In this document: positions 42,822 to 51,410 of the stretch, piece after piece
Layout: the number at the start of each line of letters is the position of its first letter
How positions within the stretch are numbered: the stretch's first letter is position 1
DNA from: Luxibacter massiliensis
GTDB lineage: Bacteria; Bacillota; Clostridia; Lachnospirales; Lachnospiraceae
DNA length: 64,000 nt
Assembly (NCBI RefSeq): GCF_900604355.1
Contig: NZ_UWOE01000001.1
Location: forward strand, 1,736,001-1,800,000
Direction: 5' to 3'
Made by a program: the position numbers and the translations under genes
Notes under the pieces: generated by a model
Seen by the model: only the letters and a program-made list of their open reading frames with translations
Told to the model about the DNA's origin: nothing
Database searches by the model: none

Positions 42822-43859
42822 TTATATGGTCTGATTTCCCGTTGACCAGACGTGCTTTTCTTTTGCCGCCTGTACCGTATTCTGAGCCATAACACCCACA
42901 AGCCTATGGGGAACATATGGCTCCTCCAGATAAGCAAGATCCTGCTCTGTCAGGCATAAATCTACTGCCTTGACGGCGCCCTCCACTTGATAAGGCTTAG
43001 TTGCTCCAACTACTGGAGCAGACACTTTCGTAAGCAGCCATGCCAGAGAAACCTCCGTCATAGACACTCCGTACTGATCCGCCAGTCCTGCCACCCTACG
43101 TATAATCTCACCGTCCTGCCGGGCGGAGGCATCATACTTTAATTTCGCATAGCTGTCCTCTTCCATACGTTTGGAATGTTCTCCTGATCTTTTTGACAGC
43201 CTTCCGCCTGCAAGCGCGCTGTATGGAGTCATTGCAATCTGATCCTCACTGCAAAGTCCTGCCATTTCCCGTTCCTCTTCCCGGAAAATCAAGTTATAAT
43301 GTCCCTGTATGCTGATAAATTTTGCAAATCCTTCCTTTTCAGCAAGTGCATTTGCTTTTGCAAGCTGATAGGCATAGCAGTTTGAGATCCCAATATACCT
43401 TGCTTTTCCCGCCTTTACAATCCGGTTTAGGCCCTCCATAATATCGTAGAGAGGCGTTTCATAATCCCACATGTGGTAAATATACAGATCCACATACTCC
43501 ATTCCCAGGTTGGAAAGGCTTTTATCCATCATCTTTTCAATATGCTGCTGACCAGTGATTCCAGAAATAATTTCCTCCTGTGTGCGGGGCAGGAATTTGG
43601 TAGCGACCACCACATCCTCACGTCTGCCATAGTCTCTCAATGCCCTTCCCAGATACTGTTCGCTTGTTCCGCTCTGATATGCAATGGCTGTATCGAAAAA
43701 ATTAATCCCAGCCTCCAGTCCCTGACGGATAATTTCCCTGGAATGTGCCTCATCCACCGTCCATGTATGCTGTCCATTAGCAGCGTCTCCAAATCCCATG
43801 CACCCCATGCAGATACGGGAAACATTCAGCTCTGAATTTCCAAGTTTCGTATATTTCAT
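42822..43859 (-). CDS. Aldo/keto reductase
   Basis: 345 residues, complete. GMGCMGFGDAANGQHTW, FFDTAIAYQSGTSEQYLG (Asp, Tyr), VATKFLPRTQEE (Lys), LYIYHMWDYETPLYDIM (His), GISNCYAYQLAKANALAE, and NADPH site VVGATKPYQVEGAV. Relatives are annotated as pyridoxal or general carbonyl reductases. First gene of a two-gene operon with TetR. Confidence 0.9.
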   Translation of the reverse strand: MKYTKLGNSELNVSRICMGCMGFGDAANGQHTWTVDEAHSREIIRQGLEAGINFFDTAIAYQSGTSEQYLGRALRDYGRREDVVVATKFLPRTQEEIISGITGQQHIEKMMDKSLSNLGMEYVDLYIYHMWDYETPLYDIMEGLNRIVKAGKARYIGISNCYAYQLAKANALAEKEGFAKFISIQGHYNLIFREEEREMAGLCSEDQIAMTPYSALAGGRLSKRSGEHSKRMEEDSYAKLKYDASARQDGEIIRRVAGLADQYGVSMTEVSLAWLLTKVSAPVVGATKPYQVEGAVKAVDLCLTEQDLAYLEEPYVPHRLVGVMAQNTVQAAKEKHVWSTGNQTI

Positions 43860-43926
43860 AGCCGCTTCCTCCTTCTATCGCTTAAGCCATCAGTTTTTCC
43901 TGTCGTGTCATTTTCTTTACAATTAC

Positions 43927-43947
43927 ATTCTGACACAATGTCAGAAT
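43927..43947. promoter_or_regulatory. Perfect palindromic operator upstream of AKR-TetR operon
   Basis: ATTCTGACA and TGTCAGAAT, 9-base perfect arms around CAA. It overlaps a possible promoter (TTGCAA, 17 bases, CAGAAT on the minus strand). Size and symmetry suit a TetR dimer. Confidence 0.65.
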
Positions 43948-43957
43948 AATTGCAAAT

Positions 43958-43985
43958 GCTTAAAACGAATCCATTCTTATACATG
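43958..43985 (-). promoter_or_regulatory. Upstream block related to site A (site D)
   Basis: On the minus strand CATGTATAAGAATGGATTCG then TTTTAAGCATT, matching AATGGATTC-n4-TAAGCATT of site A. It lies just upstream of the promoter of the AKR-TetR operon, hinting at a second, shared regulator. Confidence 0.45.
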
Positions 43986-44069
43986 AAAAGCATACCTGAT
44001 TTTTGCAATGTCCCTTAAACTCTAACATCCGATTATTGCTTTTTTGCCTTCTTTTAGTTTGAATTATAT

Positions 44070-44921
44070 TTATTCCCGAAAAATTTTAATATTGGAAAAC
44101 AAATTGTGCAGATTGTATTCATCAAACGGAAGATATTCTGCAATCGTAAATCCCACTACATCAGAATTTTCTGTAATGCACTTTAGTACGTCAGACAATT
44201 TGTCCATTGTCATCTTTCCGCTGCCGCTCCCGTCACCCACCAGATCTCTATTAGCAAAATAAGTAGAGTGAAAATAATTTGCATCTAATACATCAATATC
44301 AAGATGAACCAGTATATGTTCAAACTGCCGCAAAAAATTCTTAATTCTATCATTGGACAAGAACGTCTCCGACTGTACCTGATAATCAACGCCCTTATTC
44401 TTTAGAAACTCCTCCTGATAATCATGCAATTCCTGCAGTCCTACATATAAAATCTCATCTGCCTGAAACACAGCGTTTTTCATCTGGGCTGACAGCTCGT
44501 GATCTCCGTCTCCCATCAAAGAGGCAAGCACCATGGCATGGGCATTTGGATATTGATTCTGGGGGGAAGATACATCCGGGTGAGCGTCAATCCAGACGAT
44601 ACCAGTATTTTCGTAAATTCCATGGAGATAATCAAACGGCACAAGGGAAACCATACAATTTCCCCCTATGGTAATGATTCTTCCGGGATTCGCCTTTTCG
44701 ACTGCCTGCCTTGCCAGATGTATGCTTTCTATCACCTCGCCTCTTGCGTAAATCCCCTCGGTAATATTACGTTCCTTGTTGTCCGGCGGTGTAAGTTCTA
44801 CTTTTATCAAAGGCTGGTTTTCATTCTCTGGAAGAATATGAGTCAGCAGATTTGCTCCAAAATAATAGGTTTCCAACCCTCCGCTTAAATAATCTGGATA
44901 TAATAGTCTGATTGTTTTCAT
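44070..44921 (-). CDS. Arginase/agmatinase-fold (ureohydrolase) enzyme
   Basis: 283 residues. The Mn-binding motifs of ureohydrolases are present: ITIGGNCMVSLVPF (GGxC where GGDH is usual), VWIDAHPDVSSP (DAHxD) and HLDIDVLDANYFHS (DxD), with GFTIAEYLPFDEYNL near the end. Replacement of His by Cys in the first motif suggests an altered or divergent activity, for example formiminoglutamase-like, so no substrate is assigned. ATG 44921 follows AAGGAG; an in-frame GTG lies at 44927. No partner gene. Confidence 0.8.
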   Translation of the reverse strand: MKTIRLLYPDYLSGGLETYYFGANLLTHILPENENQPLIKVELTPPDNKERNITEGIYARGEVIESIHLARQAVEKANPGRIITIGGNCMVSLVPFDYLHGIYENTGIVWIDAHPDVSSPQNQYPNAHAMVLASLMGDGDHELSAQMKNAVFQADEILYVGLQELHDYQEEFLKNKGVDYQVQSETFLSNDRIKNFLRQFEHILVHLDIDVLDANYFHSTYFANRDLVGDGSGSGKMTMDKLSDVLKCITENSDVVGFTIAEYLPFDEYNLHNLFSNIKIFRE

Positions 44922-45061
44922 ATGCACACTCTCCTTGTTTTATTCTGCTCATTGTATTTCTGCTGTTACACCTGCTTACGAGGAATATCCCCTGAAATGA
45001 CCCGGGAAACTCCTTTTAAGAACGCCAGTCCTCACTTTTTCGGAGGCTGGCAGCATGAATT

Positions 45062-45601
45062 CTATATATTTAAAAGCTTATTCCCTTTTTCACAGATCTC
45101 ATAAATCTCATCATATTTCTTCTCGATCAGAGGTTTGATGGTCTGTGTCTGCTTTTCCCGAATTCCTTTATAAAGAAAATACGGAAGTATCCATCCCATA
45201 AATCCGGGAATTGCCAGAATGATGCATAGCGCAATGAGGGGCTCTTCTGCAGTTACGGCAAAGACCGATCCGGCCATAAAGGCAGTTCCGAAAATCCCAA
45301 CAATTAAAGAGATCATCGTTGCCTTGCTTTCCTTCGACTTCTCCAGCGCTTTTACATCCTCCACACACGCTTCATAATGGCTCTGAAGCCGCTGCAGTTC
45401 CGGCTTGTTCATAATCTTCCGGTTTCTTCTCATCAGCAGAATGGATTTATGGCTTTGTTTCGGATGGTTTTTACTCTCCACTGATTTTTCTTGTATTTCC
45501 CATCCAAAATTCTCATATCCGTCCCTTAAAAACGGGATCATGTTTTGCTCTGCCTCTACTTCTTTATAATCATAGGACATAAACTTTTTCTCGTCTGACA
45601 T
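45062..45601 (-). CDS. Small membrane protein in two-component operon
   Basis: 179 residues. A soluble N-terminal part (YDYKEVEAEQNMIPFLRDGY) and coiled region precede two hydrophobic helices (MISLIVGIFGTAFMAGSVFA and PLIALCIILAIPGFMGWILP), with a charged tail. No family recognised. It follows the kinase gene directly (AAGGAG just before the kinase stop) and may modulate signalling. Confidence 0.75.
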   Translation of the reverse strand: MSDEKKFMSYDYKEVEAEQNMIPFLRDGYENFGWEIQEKSVESKNHPKQSHKSILLMRRNRKIMNKPELQRLQSHYEACVEDVKALEKSKESKATMISLIVGIFGTAFMAGSVFAVTAEEPLIALCIILAIPGFMGWILPYFLYKGIREKQTQTIKPLIEKKYDEIYEICEKGNKLLNI

Positions 45602-45606
45602 GCTTC

Positions 45607-46698
45607 TCACTCTCCTTTTACATATTCTGCTTCACCTGGCGGCAGTTTTACGGTAAAGGTACTGCCCTTTCCCACTTCGCTTGTCACCTGTATTTTCCCG
45701 TCCAAAAGCTGTATCACCCGGTGAACCAACGCCATTCCAAGACCATTTCCCTCCTTAGAATGAGACGTATCCCCCTGATAAAACTTGTCGAAGATACGTT
45801 TCACTGTATCCTGTCCCATTCCGCATCCGGTATCAGAAACAGATACCTCCACCCAGTCCTGCCCCGATATCTGCCGAATGGCAATCCGTCCTCCAGGTTC
45901 CGTAAATTTTACTGCATTGGAGAGCAAATTGTTCCATACCAGCGCCATCAGCTCTTCATCCGCCCACACAAATGCTTTCTCTTCCAGTTCTATATCCAGC
46001 TCTATTTCCTTTTCTTCCCATTGTTCCTCAAACTGGATCACGCAGTCGCAGAGCTGCCGACACACATCATAAGCCTCTGCATCCGGAACAATATTCTGAT
46101 GTTCCAGCTTGTTCAGCTTCAAAATATTTGTAATCAGATTGGACAGCCTTCCCGCTGCGCCGTCAATATTTTTGGCATATTCCAGCCTTTGCCCCTCAGA
46201 CATTCCATTCATCTGCAGTAACTGCGCCGAATTTTTAATCACCGCTATGGGAGTTTTCATTTCGTGGGATACATTGGAAACAAAATCTGTTTTCAGTGTC
46301 TCTATGCTTCCCAGTTCCTCGATCATCTTATTTAAGTCCATAATCATCACATCCAGATAGTCCAGCTTATCCGGTGTGTTGGTGGTAGGAATATACACTG
46401 AAAAATCTCCGTGTGCCACCTTCTTTGTTGCCTCTGAAATCCTCTGCAGGGGAATTTCGTACGTTTTTTCTATCCTTTTTCTGGTGTACAGCACAAGTCC
46501 GGCCGCAATCAGACACCAATAAAGAATCATTATATGGGTCTGTAAAATGCTTGGTACATAAAAACGCATCATAAAAACAATCAATCCCTGATGAATTCCA
46601 GACATCAAAGCACAGACACCCAGATACATCCAGAAAAGCGATATGGGAAAACGAGATTGTTTGATGCTGCTTTCATTTGTCTCTGCATTGGATTTCAT
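45607..46698 (-). CDS. Sensor histidine kinase
   Basis: 363 residues. Two N-terminal membrane helices with a very short external loop (ISLFWMYLGVCALMSGIHQG and LQTHIMILYWCLIAAGLVLY), HAMP, HisKA with SHEMKTPIAVIK, then WNNLLSNAVKF, DTGCGMGQDTVKRIFDKFY and EGNGLGMALVHRVIQL. The tiny sensor loop is typical of intramembrane-sensing kinases that detect cell-envelope stress. The ATG overlaps the regulator's stop (ATGA). Confidence 0.92.
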   Translation of the reverse strand: MKSNAETNESSIKQSRFPISLFWMYLGVCALMSGIHQGLIVFMMRFYVPSILQTHIMILYWCLIAAGLVLYTRKRIEKTYEIPLQRISEATKKVAHGDFSVYIPTTNTPDKLDYLDVMIMDLNKMIEELGSIETLKTDFVSNVSHEMKTPIAVIKNSAQLLQMNGMSEGQRLEYAKNIDGAAGRLSNLITNILKLNKLEHQNIVPDAEAYDVCRQLCDCVIQFEEQWEEKEIELDIELEEKAFVWADEELMALVWNNLLSNAVKFTEPGGRIAIRQISGQDWVEVSVSDTGCGMGQDTVKRIFDKFYQGDTSHSKEGNGLGMALVHRVIQLLDGKIQVTSEVGKGSTFTVKLPPGEAEYVKGE

Positions 46699-47366
46699 TT
46701 TAACACCGCCTTATACCCAAGTCCCCTGACCGTCACAATCTGAAAACCGTCGCACTCCGACAGCTTATCCCGCAGTTTCGTCACATACACGTCCACCGCA
46801 CGCAGACTGGTATTACTGTCAACACCCCAGAATTCATCCATAAGCTGGGCCCTGGAAAATGTTTTCTTCGGATAGGAAAGCAATTTATATATAATATTAA
46901 ATTCCCTTGTCGTAAGGCTGACTTCCTCACCATCCACTGTGGCGCTCATACCGTCCCCGTCTAGTTCCAGATTCCCCACTGTGATTTTTTGTTCCATCTC
47001 GATATTTGCCCTACGCAGCAATGCTCTTACACGGAGCAGAAGCTCACTTAGTTCCACAGGCTTTACCATATAATCATCAATTCCGATCTGGAATCCCTTT
47101 GTTTTGGACGGCAGGTCGTCCTTTGCGGACATAAACAGAATTGGAATCGTTTTGTTGACATCTCTTACTGTCCGTGCAAATTCAAACCCATCGATCTCCG
47201 GCATCATAATATCAGAGATAATTAGCTGGTACATATTGTTGTACATTTCATCGTAGGCATCGTTTACATGCAGACATCCTTTTGCCTCAAACCCACTGTC
47301 ATTCAGATAGGTACATACCATCTGGTTTAACTGCACATCGTCTTCCACCACTAATATTTTAATCAT
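46695..47366 (-). CDS. OmpR/PhoB-family response regulator
   Basis: 223 residues. Receiver with acidic pocket VVEDD, phospho-acceptor Asp in LIISDIMMPEIDG, and Lys in DYMVKPVELSEL. C-terminal winged helix: LTTREFNIIYKLLSYPKKTF then RAVDVYVTKLRDKL. It pairs with the kinase encoded next. Confidence 0.93.
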   Translation of the reverse strand: MIKILVVEDDVQLNQMVCTYLNDSGFEAKGCLHVNDAYDEMYNNMYQLIISDIMMPEIDGFEFARTVRDVNKTIPILFMSAKDDLPSKTKGFQIGIDDYMVKPVELSELLLRVRALLRRANIEMEQKITVGNLELDGDGMSATVDGEEVSLTTREFNIIYKLLSYPKKTFSRAQLMDEFWGVDSNTSLRAVDVYVTKLRDKLSECDGFQIVTVRGLGYKAVLK

Positions 47367-47379
47367 CTTCTATTCCTCC

Positions 47380-47586
47380 CTAATTTGTTTTCATCTTATT
47401 TGCTTTATGAACGCCGTAAATACCCATTTCCAGCACCAACATACAGAGAATCACTCCCGTAATTTTGTTCATCATTGTCTGCATCTTATTTATTTCTATA
47501 TCTCCGAAAGATGGAAACATGGCCGTCTGCAGCGATAAGATGGAAACACAGGCGTCTGCATATCCTATACTCCATTTGCGGCCCAT
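47380..47586 (-). pseudogene. Membrane protein C-terminal remnant
   Basis: The stretch GYADACVSILSLQTAMFPSF followed by MNKITGVILCMLVLEMGIYG resembles the C-terminal helices of a common uncharacterised Clostridia membrane protein. The N-terminal part is absent. It ends 13 bases before the response regulator start. Small-gene status cannot be fully excluded. Confidence 0.45.
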
Positions 47587-47865
47587 CTGCTGTACACCGC
47601 CTTTTCTACCATTGTACACAATACAGAGAGTGTAATCTATATTTGTTTTTGTTTTATTTATAAATTGTGTTTTTTCTGTGAACAGATGATTATCTATAGA
47701 AAGAATGTGCAAAAAGCGGCCACTTGCGCTCCCTCTTATCGCAAGTGCGCATATCCCCGCAGAGCGTTTTCACGTAATGGAAAACACAGTTTCCTATCTA
47801 TACAAAAAATGCGGCAGACTTTTCTCATCTGCCACATTCCATCTGTTCCTTATTGCGATCTCATG

Positions 47866-48234
47866 CTATCTCAGTCCTTTAACAAATGGAATCAGACAAA
47901 GAAGCACTACAATTCCTACAAGTCCAATTCCGATTCCCGGTACCATGTTACTCCACACCATTGTCATACACATGCCTACTCCAAGTAACAGCGCTCCGAT
48001 GATTCCGATTAAGGCTGCAGCGATTGTTTTTCCTGACACCTTGATCGGCGCCTTATGCTCCATTTTTCTCCATACAATAGCCATAATCAGCAGTACCACT
48101 GCTCCCAATGCTCCCATCACAATACCCTGGTGGGCTGCATTCCATTCCGGTATCAGGCACATGCACATTCCCAGTGCAAATAAGATTCCCCCGATTGTCC
48201 CCAAAATCATTGCTACAAAACTACTTTTTTTCAT
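47866..48234 (-). CDS. Small four-helix membrane protein
   Basis: 122 residues, almost wholly hydrophobic: VAMILGTIGGILFALGMCMC, GIVMGALGAVVLLIMAIVW, TIAAALIGIIGALLLGVGMC, GIGIGLVGIVVLLCLIPFV. Two similar halves (GxxGxxLxGxGMCM) suggest an internal duplication. Met/Cys pairs in both halves are notable. Family not recognised; AAAGGATGG precedes the ATG. Confidence 0.75.
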   Translation of the reverse strand: MKKSSFVAMILGTIGGILFALGMCMCLIPEWNAAHQGIVMGALGAVVLLIMAIVWRKMEHKAPIKVSGKTIAAALIGIIGALLLGVGMCMTMVWSNMVPGIGIGLVGIVVLLCLIPFVKGLR

Positions 48235-48765
48235 ATTCTTTCCATCCTTTCCTTTACTTTGTTTTTATGTTCTCTTGATGGTAAAAGAATACTATCTTAC
48301 TGTTTGTGATTTGTTTGACTTTTGTTTCAGTTATATTAATTGTCTTTTCTATCCATGATAAATGTCTTTCCATATTTCTTCAAGCAATCTGATCCGGTAT
48401 TCCAACATCCAGTCTGCCTTTTCACGGCCAAAGTCTGCATGATTTTCTTTCAAAAATGTAATAATTGAAAATGCTGCCGGGTATCTTTTAGGATACACGG
48501 CAGCACTTTGCTCATTTATTTTTTTAATATTACCCTTGTATGTATTGGGGGTGGTTTACAAATTCTTTTTTCCGTACTTAGGCTCCAGGATCACCTGGAT
48601 GATTGCTCCTTCGCCTTTTTAATACCATATCTATTCTATAGTTCAACACATAAACTCCCCCAGTGATCCGTATTACTTCTTCCAGCATATGGATCAGCAC
48701 AGTTACATGCCTCATTCAGATACTTTACCTTATTGAGAGGAAGGAAAATTTCCCTGCAGCTATTC
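48235..48765. other. 531-base region with a gene tail and hairpin, otherwise empty
   Basis: On the minus strand a short open tail reads ENHADFGREKADWMLEYRIR then LLEEIWKDIYHG and stop at 48349, without a start; it looks like the end of a lost gene. TGCTGCCGTGTATCC and its partner (48472-48505) form a hairpin followed by TTTTC on the minus strand. Nothing else is supported. Confidence 0.45.
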
Positions 48766-49200
48766 TTACAAAAACTCCCGGATATCAGTAACAAGTGTCT
48801 CTTCCAGCTTGATCAGCCTCCTGGCAATGTCCTTGGTCTTTTTATCCGCTGCCTCGTACTGATTCAAGTATTTATTAAGAGACTTAACCCCCATATTACA
48901 GCCGTCTGTCATCAAATTGGCAATAGTCGCATCCGACTCATCCATGACCAATTTTATATTCGTTTTGACCCAGGACATACTTTTTGCCATTGGATTTGGC
49001 TCTTTCCCATCATCATGGTATTGATCTAAAAGAACCTGAATCTCATCTTTCATCTTCTCATGCTTGTCCTTACACTCCATAAGATTCTTGCAAAGCCTTT
49101 CATCCTGTACATAGTCCAATACCTCATCAATAGATACGACCCCCATCTTAATTCCCGCATCACATTCCCGGAGTAGTTTAATTGTATCTGGTTCAATCAT
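48766..49200 (-). CDS. Conserved small helical protein, ferritin-like/DUF2383-like
   Basis: 144 residues, mostly helical. MIEPDTIKLLRECDAGIKMG, then NLMECKDKHEKMKDEIQVLL, MAKSMSWVKTNIKLVM, IANLMTDGCNMGVKSLNKYL. Such proteins are common and unnamed in Lachnospiraceae; a four-helix bundle is likely. ATG 49200 follows AAGGAGC, preceded by an AT-rich dyad ATAGTAATACTAT that probably contains its promoter. Confidence 0.75.
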   Translation of the reverse strand: MIEPDTIKLLRECDAGIKMGVVSIDEVLDYVQDERLCKNLMECKDKHEKMKDEIQVLLDQYHDDGKEPNPMAKSMSWVKTNIKLVMDESDATIANLMTDGCNMGVKSLNKYLNQYEAADKKTKDIARRLIKLEETLVTDIREFL

Positions 49201-49315
49201 CGTTTTTTTGCTCCTTATTATAGTATTACTATAAATCATCCCCACTTTTGCCAAATTAATACCTTTTTCATCTGCACTGGTACCTGAAAGGGTGCTGGCC
49301 ATCCGCTGGTACACT

Positions 49316-49951
49316 TTATTGTTGACGGTAATGTAATATCCCCTCCTTTATTTCTATTATTTCATCAGCTTCTTGTGCCAGCCGTTTGCTGTGAGTAACA
49401 ACAATGACGCACTTTCCATGCTCATGGGCAGTTTTTTTCAGTAAAGTAATGATTTCATCAGCAGTCGTTTCGTCAAGATTTCCTGTCGGTTCATCAGCCA
49501 AAAGCACATGAGCGTTACTTGCCAAGGCCCTTGCAATGGCTACACGTTGTTGCTGTCCGCCGGATAACTGAAGCACATTCCTTTTCCTATATTCCCTGCC
49601 AATCCCCACTTCTTCTAGTAGTTTTTCTGCATTTACACTTCCACCTAATTTAACATTCTCAACCACCGTTAAATAATCAATTAGATTATAATTTTGAAAT
49701 ACCAGCGAGACAGTATGCTTTCTATAGTCATTCAATCCTTTTTTCGTGATATCCTCGCCATTGAAAAGGACAGCGCCCCTTCCCGCTGTATCTAGGCCAG
49801 CTAGGAGAGATAACAGCGTTGTTTTTCCTGCGCCGCTGGGGCCCATAATTGCATAAAAGACACTTTTCCTGAAAGCAGCTGATACATTTTTCAAAATCAT
49901 CTTATCTTTTTTCGTTTTGTAAGCATAGCTCACATTCTTTACTTCTAACAT
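49316..49951 (-). CDS. ABC transporter ATP-binding protein (MacB/FtsE type)
   Basis: 211 residues. Walker A GPSGAGKTTLLSLLAG, Q loop VFQNYNLIDYLTVVENV, signature LQLSGGQQQRVAIARALA, Walker B VLLADEPTGNLDE, His switch VVTHS. It powers the two FtsX-type permeases encoded upstream. This architecture is used for antimicrobial-peptide export/resistance or envelope-stress functions. Confidence 0.93.
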   Translation of the reverse strand: MLEVKNVSYAYKTKKDKMILKNVSAAFRKSVFYAIMGPSGAGKTTLLSLLAGLDTAGRGAVLFNGEDITKKGLNDYRKHTVSLVFQNYNLIDYLTVVENVKLGGSVNAEKLLEEVGIGREYRKRNVLQLSGGQQQRVAIARALASNAHVLLADEPTGNLDETTADEIITLLKKTAHEHGKCVIVVTHSKRLAQEADEIIEIKEGILHYRQQ

Positions 49952-49964
49952 CTTTGCTGTCCTC

Positions 49965-51407
49965 CTAACTCAATTCTGTTAAAATATCTTTTGGGTTTCT
50001 CTTTAGTATTACAATAGACGAAACCAGAACTGAAGCCGTTATCAGCAACATAACACTTGCCCCATCAAATAAATACATTCCCGGAGTCACCTTTACACAG
50101 ATACTCTGTACGTCCTGCTTCGGCGGGGCATATTCTGTAGATATTTTATCCCCATTCTTTTCTTCTTTCTCCTGCACCTGCCGGGCCTGCTGTGATACCA
50201 GATAATCTGCAGTTACTTTGGAAACAAAGGGAGCGGCTGCAAAGGAGAGCATAAGAGAAATAACAGCAAGCATTACCGCTTCACTCCAAATCTGCCCGAT
50301 GATTCTAAATTTCCCGATACCAAGGGATAAGAAAATACCTACTTCCTGCACACGGTTTTTCAGCCAGAATAAAAATACTAAAACAAGAATAATGAAACCT
50401 GCAATGAAAATTACCAGCATCAGTATTTCACTAACTTTTGCCAAATCATTAAAATTCGAGGACATAGTTTCAGAATTTCCGTTATTGTCAATCAAATCAT
50501 ACTGTTCCCAATTGATATCCGTATTTTGCAGGCTTTCTTTTACTTCATCATAGGTATCTACATCTTCAACTTTGAAATATGCTCTCTCATATAAGGGACT
50601 TGTCTCACCTTCCACTTTTTCTGGAAAATCCAAATCTGTAAATATCACATTTTCTGATCGGTACGTATCCCCTTGCATAAAAGGGGACATCTTTTGATCC
50701 ACTTGGTAAATTCCGACAACCTCGGCTTCTAAAATGTTTGAATTTTCAGTATCGTGATAATCATTAAAAGAAATCTTATCACCGGTTTTCAGATTGTTTT
50801 CCTTTGCAAGCTCTTCTGAAATCACGCACATATCTTTATCGTCTGGCCTTATCATTCGTCCCTCTTTGATATGCAGGTTTCCAGATAGAACATTTCCATC
50901 CAGTTTCATATCTTTGTTTCCAATCATGCATACACCGCCAACATCTGCACTCTGGTCTACATCTTTCTCTTCAATTCTTTTGAAATTCACAGGGTTTACG
51001 GCTGTTGCCGCCGTTGTGACATTATAATCAGCCACTCCTTTTGTTTTTGACAACTTTTCAATATCCCTTATATCTAAGGTTTCAAATTCATTTGTTGTCC
51101 AGCATTGCCATGTTTCTTCACCATTAATCACCATTTTCTTTTGGAAGTAGCCATTGAGTGCCCCCTCTCTTTCACCAATTTTTTTAGATAATTCTTCAAT
51201 ACGTTTACTTCTATATACATCATTTTTTTCCAAAAGAAATCCTGCCCCGATTGCCTGCCTTGCTTTATCCTGCACTTGAATACTGGCATTTTTACCAGCC
51301 ATGCCGGCTAAAAGTAAGGTACTGATAACAAACACAATCATGAGTAAAAGAATACTCTTTATTGGCTTTCTCAAAACTGAACGCCTTGCCAGTCCTAAAA
51401 AGTTCAT
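49965..51407 (-). CDS. FtsX/MacB-type ABC permease 1
   Basis: 480 residues. One N-terminal helix (SILLLMIVFVISTLLLAGMA), a ~270-residue external domain, and three C-terminal helices (ILMLVIFIAGFIILVLVFLF, AVMLAVISLMLSFAAAPFV, FDGASVMLLITASVLVSSIV), ending NPKDILTEL as is usual. It overlaps no gene but lies 13 bases from the ATPase gene. Confidence 0.9.
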   Translation of the reverse strand: MNFLGLARRSVLRKPIKSILLLMIVFVISTLLLAGMAGKNASIQVQDKARQAIGAGFLLEKNDVYRSKRIEELSKKIGEREGALNGYFQKKMVINGEETWQCWTTNEFETLDIRDIEKLSKTKGVADYNVTTAATAVNPVNFKRIEEKDVDQSADVGGVCMIGNKDMKLDGNVLSGNLHIKEGRMIRPDDKDMCVISEELAKENNLKTGDKISFNDYHDTENSNILEAEVVGIYQVDQKMSPFMQGDTYRSENVIFTDLDFPEKVEGETSPLYERAYFKVEDVDTYDEVKESLQNTDINWEQYDLIDNNGNSETMSSNFNDLAKVSEILMLVIFIAGFIILVLVFLFWLKNRVQEVGIFLSLGIGKFRIIGQIWSEAVMLAVISLMLSFAAAPFVSKVTADYLVSQQARQVQEKEEKNGDKISTEYAPPKQDVQSICVKVTPGMYLFDGASVMLLITASVLVSSIVILKRNPKDILTELS

Positions 51408-51410
51408 ACA

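Noticed and set aside
47705..48358. Long plus-strand frame opposite the small membrane protein
   Set aside because: No start site, and composition mirrors the hydrophobic minus-strand gene.
48733..49029. Plus-strand frame opposite the helical protein
   Set aside because: Antisense shadow; the minus-strand gene has a ribosome site and ordered helices.
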